Shown here piece after piece: positions 45,921 to 55,307 of a stretch of 64,000 nt of DNA. The stretch's first letter is position 1. Every line of letters starts with the position of its first letter. Position numbers and translations under genes: made by a program. The stretch comes from JBASEY01 sp049652745 (GTDB lineage: Bacteria; CSSED10-310), in the NCBI GenBank assembly GCA_049652745.1, contig JBASEY010000017.1:1-64000 (forward strand), written 5' to 3'. The notes beneath the pieces are model-generated. The model was not told the origin of the DNA and did not search any database. It saw only the letters and a list, made by a program, of their open reading frames with translations.

Positions 45921-45975
45921 AGGTCCTCCTATAAAAATTTTCTACCATGTCAAGCGTTAAAGCCTGAATGTTTTA

Positions 45976-46851
45976 TTAATTAAAATAAAACTGTCTGATC
46001 ATAGCGCTAAGTATGCGGGTATCATCAGACCCCTCGATTGCCGACGGTTGAAAACTTTGGCTTGCGCGAATGACTAATTCCTCAGTCTCATTAGGGCGAA
46101 TTTGATTTTCGGTAATGTCCATCTTGATAATGAAATCACCGGAAAGATCCGTGTAGGTGCCAAGATTCTCACCACCGAGCGCCAGACTTAAAGAAATATT
46201 TTCATCAAAAACATTAGGCGGAATCCAGCCATGAATATACAATGTCAAGTCTCGATCCGCTCCTTTCAGTAGACACCTGGCTTCATTGCTGATCCAACGC
46301 CAGGAATCCGTTTGATCCGGTGAGAATTCCTTTTGATACCAACCTTCACCATAGGTAATGCGAGCATCCGGAAGATCATCGACATAACGAGGTGGATCCA
46401 CACGAAAAGCCAATACTTCTATCTTATTCAGAAATTTACCTGTCTTATCCGGGATGTACAACGGTTCCGATGAGTCCGATTTATATAAACCCACCATCAT
46501 TTTTATCTTTTGAGGTCGTGGAATCAATGGAATTAAAAGCATTCTAGAATAGGATTGAACCAATCGATCAGTCGGTAACGCATGGTCATCTTGAAACAAG
46601 ATTCGGTTATCTTCATTTACAAAATGCACCTTTACCCTCAGATTGGATAAAGGTTGATCAGATCTTAAAAATTCCCACTGATAGTCGACTGTCTGGAGAG
46701 TATTTCCGAAAACAACGTCTGGAAGTCCGCCGGCATGGAAAATTACTTCAAGCTTTGTACCTTCTTCAACTGAATTAACTTTTGCACGGTTTTGACACGC
46801 CAATGTCGACAAAATGAACAATATCGATAGTAGAATTCGAAGATGTTTCAC
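45976..46851 (-). CDS. Lipoprotein of unknown function
   Basis: A classic lipoprotein signal, KHLRILLSILFILSTLAC, starts at a GTG (46851) five bases after the upstream gene stops; an ATG at 46908 would overlap that gene and give an over-long leader. The mature domain of about 270 residues appears beta-rich, with GEGWYQKEFSPDQTDSWRWI and LTLYIHGWIPPNVFDENISL suggesting a carbohydrate-binding-like sandwich; the family is not recognised. Paired with the lipoprotein gene before it. Confidence 0.72.
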   Translation of the reverse strand: MKHLRILLSILFILSTLACQNRAKVNSVEEGTKLEVIFHAGGLPDVVFGNTLQTVDYQWEFLRSDQPLSNLRVKVHFVNEDNRILFQDDHALPTDRLVQSYSRMLLIPLIPRPQKIKMMVGLYKSDSSEPLYIPDKTGKFLNKIEVLAFRVDPPRYVDDLPDARITYGEGWYQKEFSPDQTDSWRWISNEARCLLKGADRDLTLYIHGWIPPNVFDENISLSLALGGENLGTYTDLSGDFIIKMDITENQIRPNETEELVIRASQSFQPSAIEGSDDTRILSAMIRQFYFN

Positions 46852-46855
46852 CTGC

Positions 46856-47998
46856 TTACAAAATTGGACCGTAGACACTTTTATCGTTTTGAGAAACCGC
46901 GATATCATCCTTGTATACTCCAAGCATATATAATTTCGTTTGAATCTCACATATGTAAATATCTTCTACTATTCGAACAACTCTCAGGGTGCTTTTCAAC
47001 TTGTCTTCATGATAGCCGATCACTTCTTGGTTGATTGGGCTAACCTGTTTTTCATAGACGTTGAAAAGATCACCAACTTTTGCCTGGCCTTGATTTAGTT
47101 TGAAGGAATACTCCGGCAAATCAGCCGGTCTAATCTCGATGATCCCCGCAAATTCCTCACCCCAGCAATACAGGGAATAACTTTTCGGGATAAGCATGAT
47201 GGTGTCCAACTCTTGGTTCAGATCCCTGATTTGAACCCAATTCTTTTCAGCTAAATCCGTAATCCAAATACCTAGAATCCCCTGATAAGAAGTTTTGATT
47301 TTCCACGAGTTCTGAAAATTAAACCGCGTGTCGCGCAAAGATAAATATTCCTTTTCGCTTATTTCTATCTTTTTTAAATTTTCATCAAGCATAAAAAATT
47401 TATTGTTTTCCTTGAAAATCAATGTCTTATCATCATTCGTAAGAAACGGGTGCTCCGCTGGTCCGGTGTATACCAACTGGGGTTTTTTTAACCAATCATT
47501 TTCATTGTTCATATAAATCCCGTTGATTTTCTTCTCAAGGCCTTCATCTGTTTGTACCCATTCAAAATCTTGAAAAACATACTTTTGAGTTCCATCTGTC
47601 TTCAAAGATCCAAAGCTTGGATGTTGTCCATACTGATGCATTTTATAGCGCTGTTTTCCATGGATATCATAGTAATAAATAATTCCATGTACATCGCTAT
47701 ACATCACTACTGCTCCATCCATCCTGAAATCCGGCTCAACTCCAAAATCAACGCCAACGTAAAGGGTTGAAAATGAACAAACATTATCCGGCTCCTGGAT
47801 TTTCTGGAGCCTTAGCTCCTCACTATCGAAAAGGCTTCCCTCTTTGATCTGTCTGGCCAATTCCTGTGCTTCACGTAATCGCCTTTCAAAATCACGTTGA
47901 GCTGCCTCATCTACTGCGTCCTTCGAATTGCATCCCAACAAAACAAAACATCCAACCATAACCAGCAAAAAATAGTGAATCAGCTTTTCACGATTCAT
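46856..47998 (-). CDS. Lipoprotein of unknown function, possibly beta-propeller-like
   Basis: Signal peptide with lipobox VLLGC (Cys23). The 380-residue product contains repeated beta-strand-like units (for example VVMYSDVHGIIYYYDIHGKQ, PFLTNDDKTLIFKENNKFFM) that would suit a propeller, but no family motif is recognisable. An alpha-helical charged spacer (residues 30-56) follows the lipidated Cys. It is divergently transcribed from the spermidine-synthase-like gene. Confidence 0.7.
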   Translation of the reverse strand: MNREKLIHYFLLVMVGCFVLLGCNSKDAVDEAAQRDFERRLREAQELARQIKEGSLFDSEELRLQKIQEPDNVCSFSTLYVGVDFGVEPDFRMDGAVVMYSDVHGIIYYYDIHGKQRYKMHQYGQHPSFGSLKTDGTQKYVFQDFEWVQTDEGLEKKINGIYMNNENDWLKKPQLVYTGPAEHPFLTNDDKTLIFKENNKFFMLDENLKKIEISEKEYLSLRDTRFNFQNSWKIKTSYQGILGIWITDLAEKNWVQIRDLNQELDTIMLIPKSYSLYCWGEEFAGIIEIRPADLPEYSFKLNQGQAKVGDLFNVYEKQVSPINQEVIGYHEDKLKSTLRVVRIVEDIYICEIQTKLYMLGVYKDDIAVSQNDKSVYGPIL

Positions 47999-48173
47999 TT
48001 AATACTTCTCCTTGAAAAAGAACATATCTTTCAGCCTCACAGGTTCACCCAATTCATTTATCTTATAAGGAAATTAATTCAAAAGGTCAAGACTTCATGC
48101 TATCGGCAAACCTCGTTTGTATACTTTTTTTATCACCAATGTGCTAGTGTGCTTGTTTAGGAGGTTTTTATTA

Positions 48174-50501
48174 ATGCGCCTAAATTATAAATTCTTAATT
48201 TTTCTTTCATTTACTCTGTCAGGGTTGCTTGGACTGATGTACGAGGTAATTTGGCAACGAGAACTATCGCTTGTGTTTGGCTCGACCTTGTCCGCGACTA
48301 CTGCTGTTTTGGTTGCATTTATGAGCGGCATGGCTATTGGAAGCCGGCTCTTTGGAAAACTCTCAGAACGCGTCTACAATCCTTTTTCGCTCTATGGAAT
48401 TCTTTTAATCGGGATTGGGCTATATTGCCTTGGGATGCCTCTGTTGTTCAACAAGTTATACGATCTCCACATTATCGTATATAACCAATTAGGAGAATCC
48501 ATTTTACTGGAAGTTATGCGTTTTGTCTTTGCAGTCGGCATCCTTCTTTTCCCCTGTGCTCTTATGGGAGGAACATTACCGATACTGAGTAGAGCCTTGA
48601 TTCAACGCAAAGAATTTTTAGGAAAAAATTTATCACTATTATATTTTTATAATACTTTGGGCGCTTCTGTCGGAACGCTTCTAGCGGGCTTCTTGATGAT
48701 TCGTCTTTTTGGGATGGCCAAGTCAAATATTTCAATTGCAATTTTCTACATTTCACTAGGCGCTTTTATAGCTGTATCCTTTAGAAAAAATAGTAATGTC
48801 GTTTTGAATAAGAGCGTGATCAAAGCTCCACCACATCGTCTTTATGGAGCTAGTAGACATTTGCCGTTCCTTTATGCCTTGGTCGGCCTGGCCGGTATGA
48901 CAGCTCAACTTGCCTGGGTACGCTCCTTAAACCTTGTCCTGGGTTCTACGGTATACGCATTTTCAATGATGTTAGCTGCTTATTTAATGGGCATTGCAGT
49001 GGGAAGCCTGGTGGCTGGATGGTTTATCGATAAAAATGAATCGCCGCTAAAAACCGTAGCCATCCTGGCTTTTTGTGCTTGGTTAGGCATTATTTTATCC
49101 GTCGTTCTGATCAGTAGGCTACCTATTATACTCCTTTTTTTATTTCCTCGTTTTCACCACAGTTTCCTGCTGTGGCAATCATGCCTTTTCTTTCTTTCAT
49201 TGCTCGTTGTTTTTCCGTCGACGTTTTTTATGGGCGCCCTATTTCCAGCTTTTGGGAAAGCATATGTGGAGAATATTCATAAGGTTGGGGAAAACATCGG
49301 CAACCTTTATCTCTGGAATACTTTAGGATGCATCGCCGGCTCAATTATAACCGCCTTTCTTCTGATTCCATCGATTGGAACAAGATTATCTCTTATCAGT
49401 GCTTCAGCTATTTATCTCCTCTTGTCGTCAGGCTTTTTATTTATTCAAGCGAAAAATCGACAAACGCGTATCCAGATATTTATTTTAATGTCGATTTGTC
49501 TATTGGGCTACAAAGCGGCCCCCGCCTGGGAGTCAGCGCTTCTTGACAGCGGCGTTTATCTGTATGCACCTCAACTGCTAGAAGGTTTTGAAAGCAATCG
49601 CAAGGTTCTATTCGAAAAAGAAGGTTTTCATTCCCATGTCACTGTTACGGAGAAAAGTGGGGTAAGAAGTCTTCGAATAAATGGTAAAACCGATGGTTCG
49701 GATGGAGGTGATTTGCCAACTCAATCACTTTTGGCGATTTTGCCGCTGGCTCATATTCAGAACCCGTCTAATGCACTGGTTGTCGGTTTGGGAACCGGCG
49801 TGACGGCTGGTTCAGCCCTAAATTTTCCCAATCTAAAAGTCGATTGTGTCGAAATCGATGATGCCGTTATTTCAGCATCTTCGTTTTTTAACCATGTATC
49901 TGGAAACCCGTTTTTGAACAGCCGTTTCAAGATTATTCATGCTGATGCCCGAACAGTGCTGAGCGCTGGTCTAGAGACTTATGACGTCATTATTTCCGAA
50001 CCTTCCAATCCTTGGATAACAGGTGTTTCAAACTTATTTACAGTTGATTATTTTACTGCTGCTTTTAACAAGCTATCAGAAAAAGGAATCATGTGCCAGT
50101 GGATACATTCCTACTATATGGATCCCGATACTCTGATGATTATTTTCCGCTCTTTTCAGGAGGTTTTTCCGTTTTGCACTTTGTGGGAAGGAAGTTCGGG
50201 CGACTATTTAATTTTAGGTTCACAACATGATCATGCCCCTGAAAAACAGGATTATGCCTTTCTTTTTTCAAATGCTTTAGTAAAAGACGACTTACTTCGC
50301 CTGAAAATAATTGATTCTTCAGACTTTCTTCAACGACTTGTTTTAAATTCAGATGAGTTCTTATCGATGACCCGGCGGACGGGTTGTCATCTGAACACCG
50401 ACAATACACCTTATGTCGAGTTCAATGCTCCAATGAGTCTTTATCGTAATACCGTCGATGAAAATCGCGAACTCATTCTATCATTCAAACTCAACGGCTG
50501 A
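48174..50501 (+). CDS. Membrane-fused spermidine synthase-like protein
   Basis: The first about 470 residues form roughly 12 membrane helices, including SGLLGLMYEVIWQRELSLVFGST and YLWNTLGCIAGSIITAFLLIPSIG that mark the fused MFS/spermidine synthase family. The C-terminal domain is aminopropyltransferase-like, with VVGLGTGVTAGSA, VDCVEIDDAVI and DVIISEPSNPWITGVSNLFT. The true start at 48174 follows TAGGAGG; the upstream part of the open frame is noncoding. No speD is nearby, so real polyamine synthesis is uncertain; relatives may modify other substrates. Confidence 0.85.
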   Translation: MRLNYKFLIFLSFTLSGLLGLMYEVIWQRELSLVFGSTLSATTAVLVAFMSGMAIGSRLFGKLSERVYNPFSLYGILLIGIGLYCLGMPLLFNKLYDLHIIVYNQLGESILLEVMRFVFAVGILLFPCALMGGTLPILSRALIQRKEFLGKNLSLLYFYNTLGASVGTLLAGFLMIRLFGMAKSNISIAIFYISLGAFIAVSFRKNSNVVLNKSVIKAPPHRLYGASRHLPFLYALVGLAGMTAQLAWVRSLNLVLGSTVYAFSMMLAAYLMGIAVGSLVAGWFIDKNESPLKTVAILAFCAWLGIILSVVLISRLPIILLFLFPRFHHSFLLWQSCLFFLSLLVVFPSTFFMGALFPAFGKAYVENIHKVGENIGNLYLWNTLGCIAGSIITAFLLIPSIGTRLSLISASAIYLLLSSGFLFIQAKNRQTRIQIFILMSICLLGYKAAPAWESALLDSGVYLYAPQLLEGFESNRKVLFEKEGFHSHVTVTEKSGVRSLRINGKTDGSDGGDLPTQSLLAILPLAHIQNPSNALVVGLGTGVTAGSALNFPNLKVDCVEIDDAVISASSFFNHVSGNPFLNSRFKIIHADARTVLSAGLETYDVIISEPSNPWITGVSNLFTVDYFTAAFNKLSEKGIMCQWIHSYYMDPDTLMIIFRSFQEVFPFCTLWEGSSGDYLILGSQHDHAPEKQDYAFLFSNALVKDDLLRLKIIDSSDFLQRLVLNSDEFLSMTRRTGCHLNTDNTPYVEFNAPMSLYRNTVDENRELILSFKLNG

Positions 50502-50508
50502 AAAATAC

Positions 50509-50937
50509 TTACTGGAATTTTCCTGCCGATGGATCCTGCTCGGCGTAAACATGAAAACTCCAAATATAATCTCCATAAATAGGAAGCTTAATCACTTCGT
50601 CATAATCAATCGTGACCGTAAAATATCTTTTCTCAGGCCAGGTGACCGCCACCTGTCTATCCGCATCTAAAATAGGTATTTCATGTTGCTGAACTAACCT
50701 CATGACTTTTTCTCGCATGGTATATTCATTGAAATTCCCTCGAGCCACATCTTTATATTCTCGGGCATAATCAATATTCAGCAATTCTTGTATAGCATCC
50801 GCAAATTTGATATATCGCCATTTAACTGGAACAAATTTGTAAGCCAGAAACCCTACGATGGCAATGATGACTAACGTGATAATCAGTGGCGCTTTAGATT
50901 CGGCTTTTCCTCTTTCATTTCTCAACATCGTAACCAT
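50509..50937 (-). CDS. Small single-pass membrane protein in the pil cluster
   Basis: 142 residues: a short charged N terminus (MVTMLRNERGKAESKAP), one membrane helix (LIITLVIIAIVGFLAYKFVPV) and a periplasmic domain with FADAIQELLNIDYAREYKDV and a C-terminal beta-rich part. The overall layout resembles DUF4845-like proteins found near pilus genes. The start at 50937 has GGAGGAG upstream and lies one base past the pilR stop. Not a pilin: no type IV prepilin cleavage motif GFTLIE. Confidence 0.65.
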   Translation of the reverse strand: MVTMLRNERGKAESKAPLIITLVIIAIVGFLAYKFVPVKWRYIKFADAIQELLNIDYAREYKDVARGNFNEYTMREKVMRLVQQHEIPILDADRQVAVTWPEKRYFTVTIDYDEVIKLPIYGDYIWSFHVYAEQDPSAGKFQ

Positions 50938-50938
50938 T

Positions 50939-52366
50939 TTATTCTCCTCCGTCATAATCCTTAACGGGAAAGATATCATCCAACCCGTATTTTTTCAATC
51001 TGTATCTAAGTGATCGAAAAGTAATTTTTAATAAATCTGCTGCATCTTTTCTCACACCATTCGTTTTTTCTAAAGCCTTGATAAGGAATTCTTTTTCAAA
51101 ATTGCCGATTACTTCTTCCAGATCGAGCCCATCTTCAGGTATTTCATTTAATGACTCAACAGTATTCAGATTTTGATATCTAACATATTTGGGCAGCGAG
51201 GAAACAGTGATGATGTTTGAGGATTCCAATGCCACACAACGTTCTATCACATTTTCTAATTCTCTGATATTTCCAGGCCAAGAATACTGTTGAAGCGCTT
51301 CAATCGCTTCTTTGGAAATCGACATATCCGATCTTCCACAAGCCTTACCGCTTTTAGCGATAAAATGTTCGACCAAAAGAGGAATATCGCTTATTCTATC
51401 TCGTAAAGGCGGGACATGGATAGGTATAACATTCAGTCTATAAAATAAATCTTCTCTGAATTCTTGCTGTTGGACCATTCTATCCAAATCTCGATTTGTA
51501 GCCGCAACAATACGAACATCAACCGCAATATCCCTGGTCCCTCCAACTCGTTTGAATTTTCGATCATTCAGGACTCTCAATAATTTTACCTGAATAGCCG
51601 GGGTCGTTTCAGCAACTTCATCCAGAAAAAAAGTCCCTCCATCCGCTATTTCGAAAAGACCTTCTTTGTTTTGAATCGCACCGGTAAACGAGCCTTTCAT
51701 ATGCCCGAACAACTCAGTTTCAAGTAAATTTTCCGGAAGGGCGCCACAATTGACTGTAACAAAAGGTTTTTCTTTTCGATAAGAGTTGTTATGAATAGCC
51801 CTGGCTATCAATTCTTTTCCTGTTCCGCTTTCCCCTGTGATCAGCACATTGCTGCCGATATCTGAAATACGGACTATCATATCGAAAATTTTCTTTATTT
51901 CATGCGAAACGCCGATAATGTTTTCAAACTTAACCTGCTGTTTGATTTGTGTGCGCAAAAATCTGTTTTCTTTTTCAAGATCCTGACTGGCAAACGCTTT
52001 TTCTACTACAATTTTAATTTCATCCACTTTGAAAGGTTTGATCAGGTAATCAAATGCGCCTCTTTTCATGGCTAAAACGGCATTTTCAGTTGTTGAAAAT
52101 GCCGTTATCATTATTACAATGATGTCAGGATTATACTTTTTGATGGCTAATAAAAGATCGAGGCCATCCATTTCCGGCATTTTCAGATCGGTTATGACCA
52201 AATCAATATCTTCACCTGATTCAATCAAAGCCAGAGCTGATTTCGGGTTCTGTGTAGATTGCACAGAATAGCCTTGATCCGTTAACAATATCGATAAAAA
52301 ATCACACATGCTACGTTCATCATCGACAACTAAAATTCTTCTATGAGCAGTTTCACCTCTTTCCAT
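50939..52366 (-). CDS. pilR: Sigma54-dependent response regulator (PilR/NtrC family)
   Basis: 475 residues. REC domain with VDDERS and acceptor Asp in LVITDLKMPEMDG; AAA+ domain with Walker A GESGTGKELIARAI, the sigma54-contact loop GSFTGA and GGTFFLDEV; and a Fis-type helix-turn-helix near the C terminus (NGVRKDAADLLKITFRSLRYRLKKYG). It overlaps pilS by 14 bases. Target promoters (for example pilA) are not in this window. Confidence 0.95.
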   Translation of the reverse strand: MERGETAHRRILVVDDERSMCDFLSILLTDQGYSVQSTQNPKSALALIESGEDIDLVITDLKMPEMDGLDLLLAIKKYNPDIIVIMITAFSTTENAVLAMKRGAFDYLIKPFKVDEIKIVVEKAFASQDLEKENRFLRTQIKQQVKFENIIGVSHEIKKIFDMIVRISDIGSNVLITGESGTGKELIARAIHNNSYRKEKPFVTVNCGALPENLLETELFGHMKGSFTGAIQNKEGLFEIADGGTFFLDEVAETTPAIQVKLLRVLNDRKFKRVGGTRDIAVDVRIVAATNRDLDRMVQQQEFREDLFYRLNVIPIHVPPLRDRISDIPLLVEHFIAKSGKACGRSDMSISKEAIEALQQYSWPGNIRELENVIERCVALESSNIITVSSLPKYVRYQNLNTVESLNEIPEDGLDLEEVIGNFEKEFLIKALEKTNGVRKDAADLLKITFRSLRYRLKKYGLDDIFPVKDYDGGE

Positions 52367-54074
52367 CGGCTTTCACCCTTCCCTCTCGATACTGAGGAAG
52401 ATCAATACTGATCTTTGTCCCTTTTCCTGGAACGCTCAAGACCCTGATGTTAGCATCATGAATCTCCAGAATACGGTAAACTACGGCAAGTCCAACACCG
52501 ACACCTTTCTTTTTAAATGTGACAAAGGGATCAAATATGCGTTCAACTTGAGTCTGGCTCATACCGATCCCTGTGTCTTCAATTGTCAGTCTCAAAAAAG
52601 GTGGATTGGGTTGATAATCCATTATACCCTTGGTCAAATCCGGCTCCGTACAAAGCATCGCCGTAATTTTCAGCTTGCCGCCATCAGGCATCGCTTCACA
52701 CGCATTTTTAAATAGATTCCATAAAACCTGCGTGAATTGATCTTTGTCCAACTCAGCTTGCAGTGGCCCCTGAACAATATCCAAAATTATTTCGATAGAA
52801 TTTTGGTAGGCCTCCGATGCTTCAATTAACAAAACAACTTCATTTAAAATCTCAACGATGTCTACAAGCTTAAAATCAAAATTTCCAGGTTTGGCCAGAC
52901 TTAAAAAATCTGTTATCATCTTGTTCAATCGGTCTGACTCCTTGATTACAATGCTCATGAGCTTTGATTGACTTTCAGTCATTTGAAGTTGCTCTTTCAA
53001 GATTTCAATCGACCCGCTGATTGAAGTCAAAGGATTTCGTATTTCATGTGCCATACTAGCCGATATTTCCGACACAACCGACCAGCGCTGTGCCTTACGC
53101 TGGATTTCTTCAAGCTTCTTATGCTCGGAAATATCCGTCAATATCAACATCAAACGTGCTGGATCATGCGCTTTTCTCTGTAATATCACCACATCGATCA
53201 TCAGCCATATCGTCTCGTTTTCATACTCAAACTGGTAGGTAATCTGCCTTTTAGCTCCTTTCTCCATTTCGGAAATTCTGAGAATGCTTTGTCCAAGGTA
53301 TTCAGGAAACAGATCGTCAAGAGTCAACTGGTTTTTATCATCCATGAACCGTTTCAGCATTTGTCGAGCGGCTGGATTGACTGACAGTATGTCTCCTTCC
53401 TTTGTCAGAGTAATCAAGCCTGATTGCATCTCATTTACAATTCTTCTATTAAGAGTCCAAAGGTAGCTAAATTGAATATTTTTTGCCTTTAACAATAGAT
53501 TCATTTTCCGAATTCTATCCGACAAGTTATTGGCCAAGATTGCTGTGAGGAAGAATCCGATCAGATTGACCAATATTATGTAGACTGCGAACGATGGGGT
53601 CGGCCGAAGGGTTTTCCGTAGCCAATGGGAATACCAAAAGGTCCATTCTTGGTATTGATTTATTGCAATGAAGCCGAAAGCGACAATCGACAGTACCGTA
53701 ATTGTGTAGGTGCCTTTTTTTTCAACCATATAGCTTGCAATAATTATTACCAGAACAAGCAATATGGTGAAAGGACTTTCGATTCCTCCGGTTGCTATAA
53801 TGATCAGAGAAGACAGAACAATATCGCCTGCTAATTGAAGATAGGCAAGAAAAATCAGATTTTCAATCAAGTTCAGCAAACTTGAATACAGTATCGTCAG
53901 TACTAAGATAATGGTAACCAGGGGAAATAGAAAACGTGAAGCTGAATAAACCTCGCTGATCTCAAATGGGATTGCTGCGCCCATTAACAACGTTGTCCCT
54001 ATCAGCAACCGGGCAACTATAAGTGACTTAATTTTGCTGTAAAGGTCGTTGTCTTCTCTATCGTGCTCAGCCAT
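52353..54074 (-). CDS. pilS: Sensor histidine kinase PilS
   Basis: 573 residues: six hydrophobic segments in the first about 190 residues, a PAS domain (GLITLTKEGDILSVNPAARQML), HisKA with SMAHEIRNPLTSISG and HATPase with NACEAMPDGG, DTGIGMS and GVGVGLAVVYRI. The polytopic sensor with PAS fits PilS. Partner of PilR; it lies 18 bases after pilC. Confidence 0.92.
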   Translation of the reverse strand: MAEHDREDNDLYSKIKSLIVARLLIGTTLLMGAAIPFEISEVYSASRFLFPLVTIILVLTILYSSLLNLIENLIFLAYLQLAGDIVLSSLIIIATGGIESPFTILLVLVIIIASYMVEKKGTYTITVLSIVAFGFIAINQYQEWTFWYSHWLRKTLRPTPSFAVYIILVNLIGFFLTAILANNLSDRIRKMNLLLKAKNIQFSYLWTLNRRIVNEMQSGLITLTKEGDILSVNPAARQMLKRFMDDKNQLTLDDLFPEYLGQSILRISEMEKGAKRQITYQFEYENETIWLMIDVVILQRKAHDPARLMLILTDISEHKKLEEIQRKAQRWSVVSEISASMAHEIRNPLTSISGSIEILKEQLQMTESQSKLMSIVIKESDRLNKMITDFLSLAKPGNFDFKLVDIVEILNEVVLLIEASEAYQNSIEIILDIVQGPLQAELDKDQFTQVLWNLFKNACEAMPDGGKLKITAMLCTEPDLTKGIMDYQPNPPFLRLTIEDTGIGMSQTQVERIFDPFVTFKKKGVGVGLAVVYRILEIHDANIRVLSVPGKGTKISIDLPQYREGRVKADGKR

Positions 54075-54092
54075 TCCTCAAACAACCGAACG

Positions 54093-55304
54093 TCATTTCG
54101 AGAGTTCTCCGACCAAGCTGAACATCGGCATGTACATGGAGATAACGAGAAAACCCACGCTTGCGCCGAGGAATACCATCATAGCTGGTTCGAGAAGCTG
54201 GGTCAGGTTTTGAACGGTAATATCGACTTCTTCGTCGTAAAAATCAGCTATTTTTTCCAACATAGAGTCCAAAGCGCCCGTCGTTTCTCCGACGGCGATC
54301 ATCTGGGTCACCATCGGCGGAAACACTTCCGTTGCCGCCAAGGGTTCAGATATGGTTTTCCCTTCGCTGATCGAAACCCGGGTTTTTAAAATGGCATCCT
54401 CAATAATTTTATTTCCCGATGTCTTGGCAGTGATTTCCAAGCCCTCCAAAATAGGAACACCGGATGCGATCAACGTGCTTAAAGTTCGAGTAAACTTGGC
54501 TACGGCGACCTTTCTCAGCAACAATCCGAAAATAGGCATTTTCAACAACATTGCATCGGTGGTTTTTCTTCCTTTTTCGGTTTTTCGTACATATCGAAAA
54601 CCAATGACAGCACCTATAATGAGGGCAATGAGTATGAATATATTTTTCTGAACAAAATTGGACATTGCAATCACAATTTGAGTTGGGATAGGCAAGGTAG
54701 CGCCGAGAGATCTGAAAATTTCAGCGAAGGTCGGCACGACTGCATACATCAAAAAGGTTACAACACCGACAGCGACGGCGACAATGACGGAGGGATACAC
54801 CAGGGCTGACCGAACCTGTCTTTTTAGAGTGATGCTTTTTTCCATATAACCGGCGAGACGGTTCAAAATAGTATCCAAAATACCGCCCGTTTCTCCAGCT
54901 TCGACCATATTACAATATAAGTCATCAAAGATTTTGGGATGTTTACGAAGAGCATCCGCATAAGTGCTTCCGGATTCAACGCTTTGACCAATATCTTGGA
55001 TGGCTTTTGAAAAACGGGGATTTTCAGTTTGTTCAGCCAGAATTTCCAAACACTGAACAAGAGGTAAGCCTGCATCGACCATCGTTGCGAAAGTTCGTGT
55101 AAAAACGACGACATCTCTTTCAGTGATTCTTTCACCCAATCCAGGAATTTTAATTTCGATATCTTTCAAGCTCACCGAAACTTTGATCGGCGTTATTTTT
55201 TGTCGCCTTAATTGTAGCGTTACGACTTCTTTGGAGTCAGCAATCATGACTCCGGAAACTTCAGCACCACTAGAGTCTTTGCCTTTCCATCGAAATTTCG
55301 GCAT
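54093..55304 (-). CDS. pilC: Type IV pilus inner-membrane platform protein PilC
   Basis: 403 residues with the two GspF domains, each starting with a hallmark such as FTRTFATMVDAGLPLVQCLEIL and FTRTLSTLIASGVPILEGLEI; three membrane helices, and FYDEEVDITVQNLTQLLEPAMMV before the last helix. It organises the pilus motor. Confidence 0.95.
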   Translation of the reverse strand: MPKFRWKGKDSSGAEVSGVMIADSKEVVTLQLRRQKITPIKVSVSLKDIEIKIPGLGERITERDVVVFTRTFATMVDAGLPLVQCLEILAEQTENPRFSKAIQDIGQSVESGSTYADALRKHPKIFDDLYCNMVEAGETGGILDTILNRLAGYMEKSITLKRQVRSALVYPSVIVAVAVGVVTFLMYAVVPTFAEIFRSLGATLPIPTQIVIAMSNFVQKNIFILIALIIGAVIGFRYVRKTEKGRKTTDAMLLKMPIFGLLLRKVAVAKFTRTLSTLIASGVPILEGLEITAKTSGNKIIEDAILKTRVSISEGKTISEPLAATEVFPPMVTQMIAVGETTGALDSMLEKIADFYDEEVDITVQNLTQLLEPAMMVFLGASVGFLVISMYMPMFSLVGELSK

Positions 55305-55307
55305 GGA

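Noticed and set aside
46856..46908. ATG at 46908 as start of the second lipoprotein
   Set aside because: It would lengthen the leader by 19 residues and overlap the previous gene; the GTG at 46851 gives a standard signal peptide.
50140..50409. 89-residue antisense ORF over the spermidine-synthase-like gene
   Set aside because: Shadow of the conserved aminopropyltransferase-like domain on the other strand.
50509..50937. The small membrane protein as a type IV pilin
   Set aside because: It lacks the prepilin peptidase site and Glu5-type helix start; its helix follows a charged 17-residue leader without Gly-Phe/Met.
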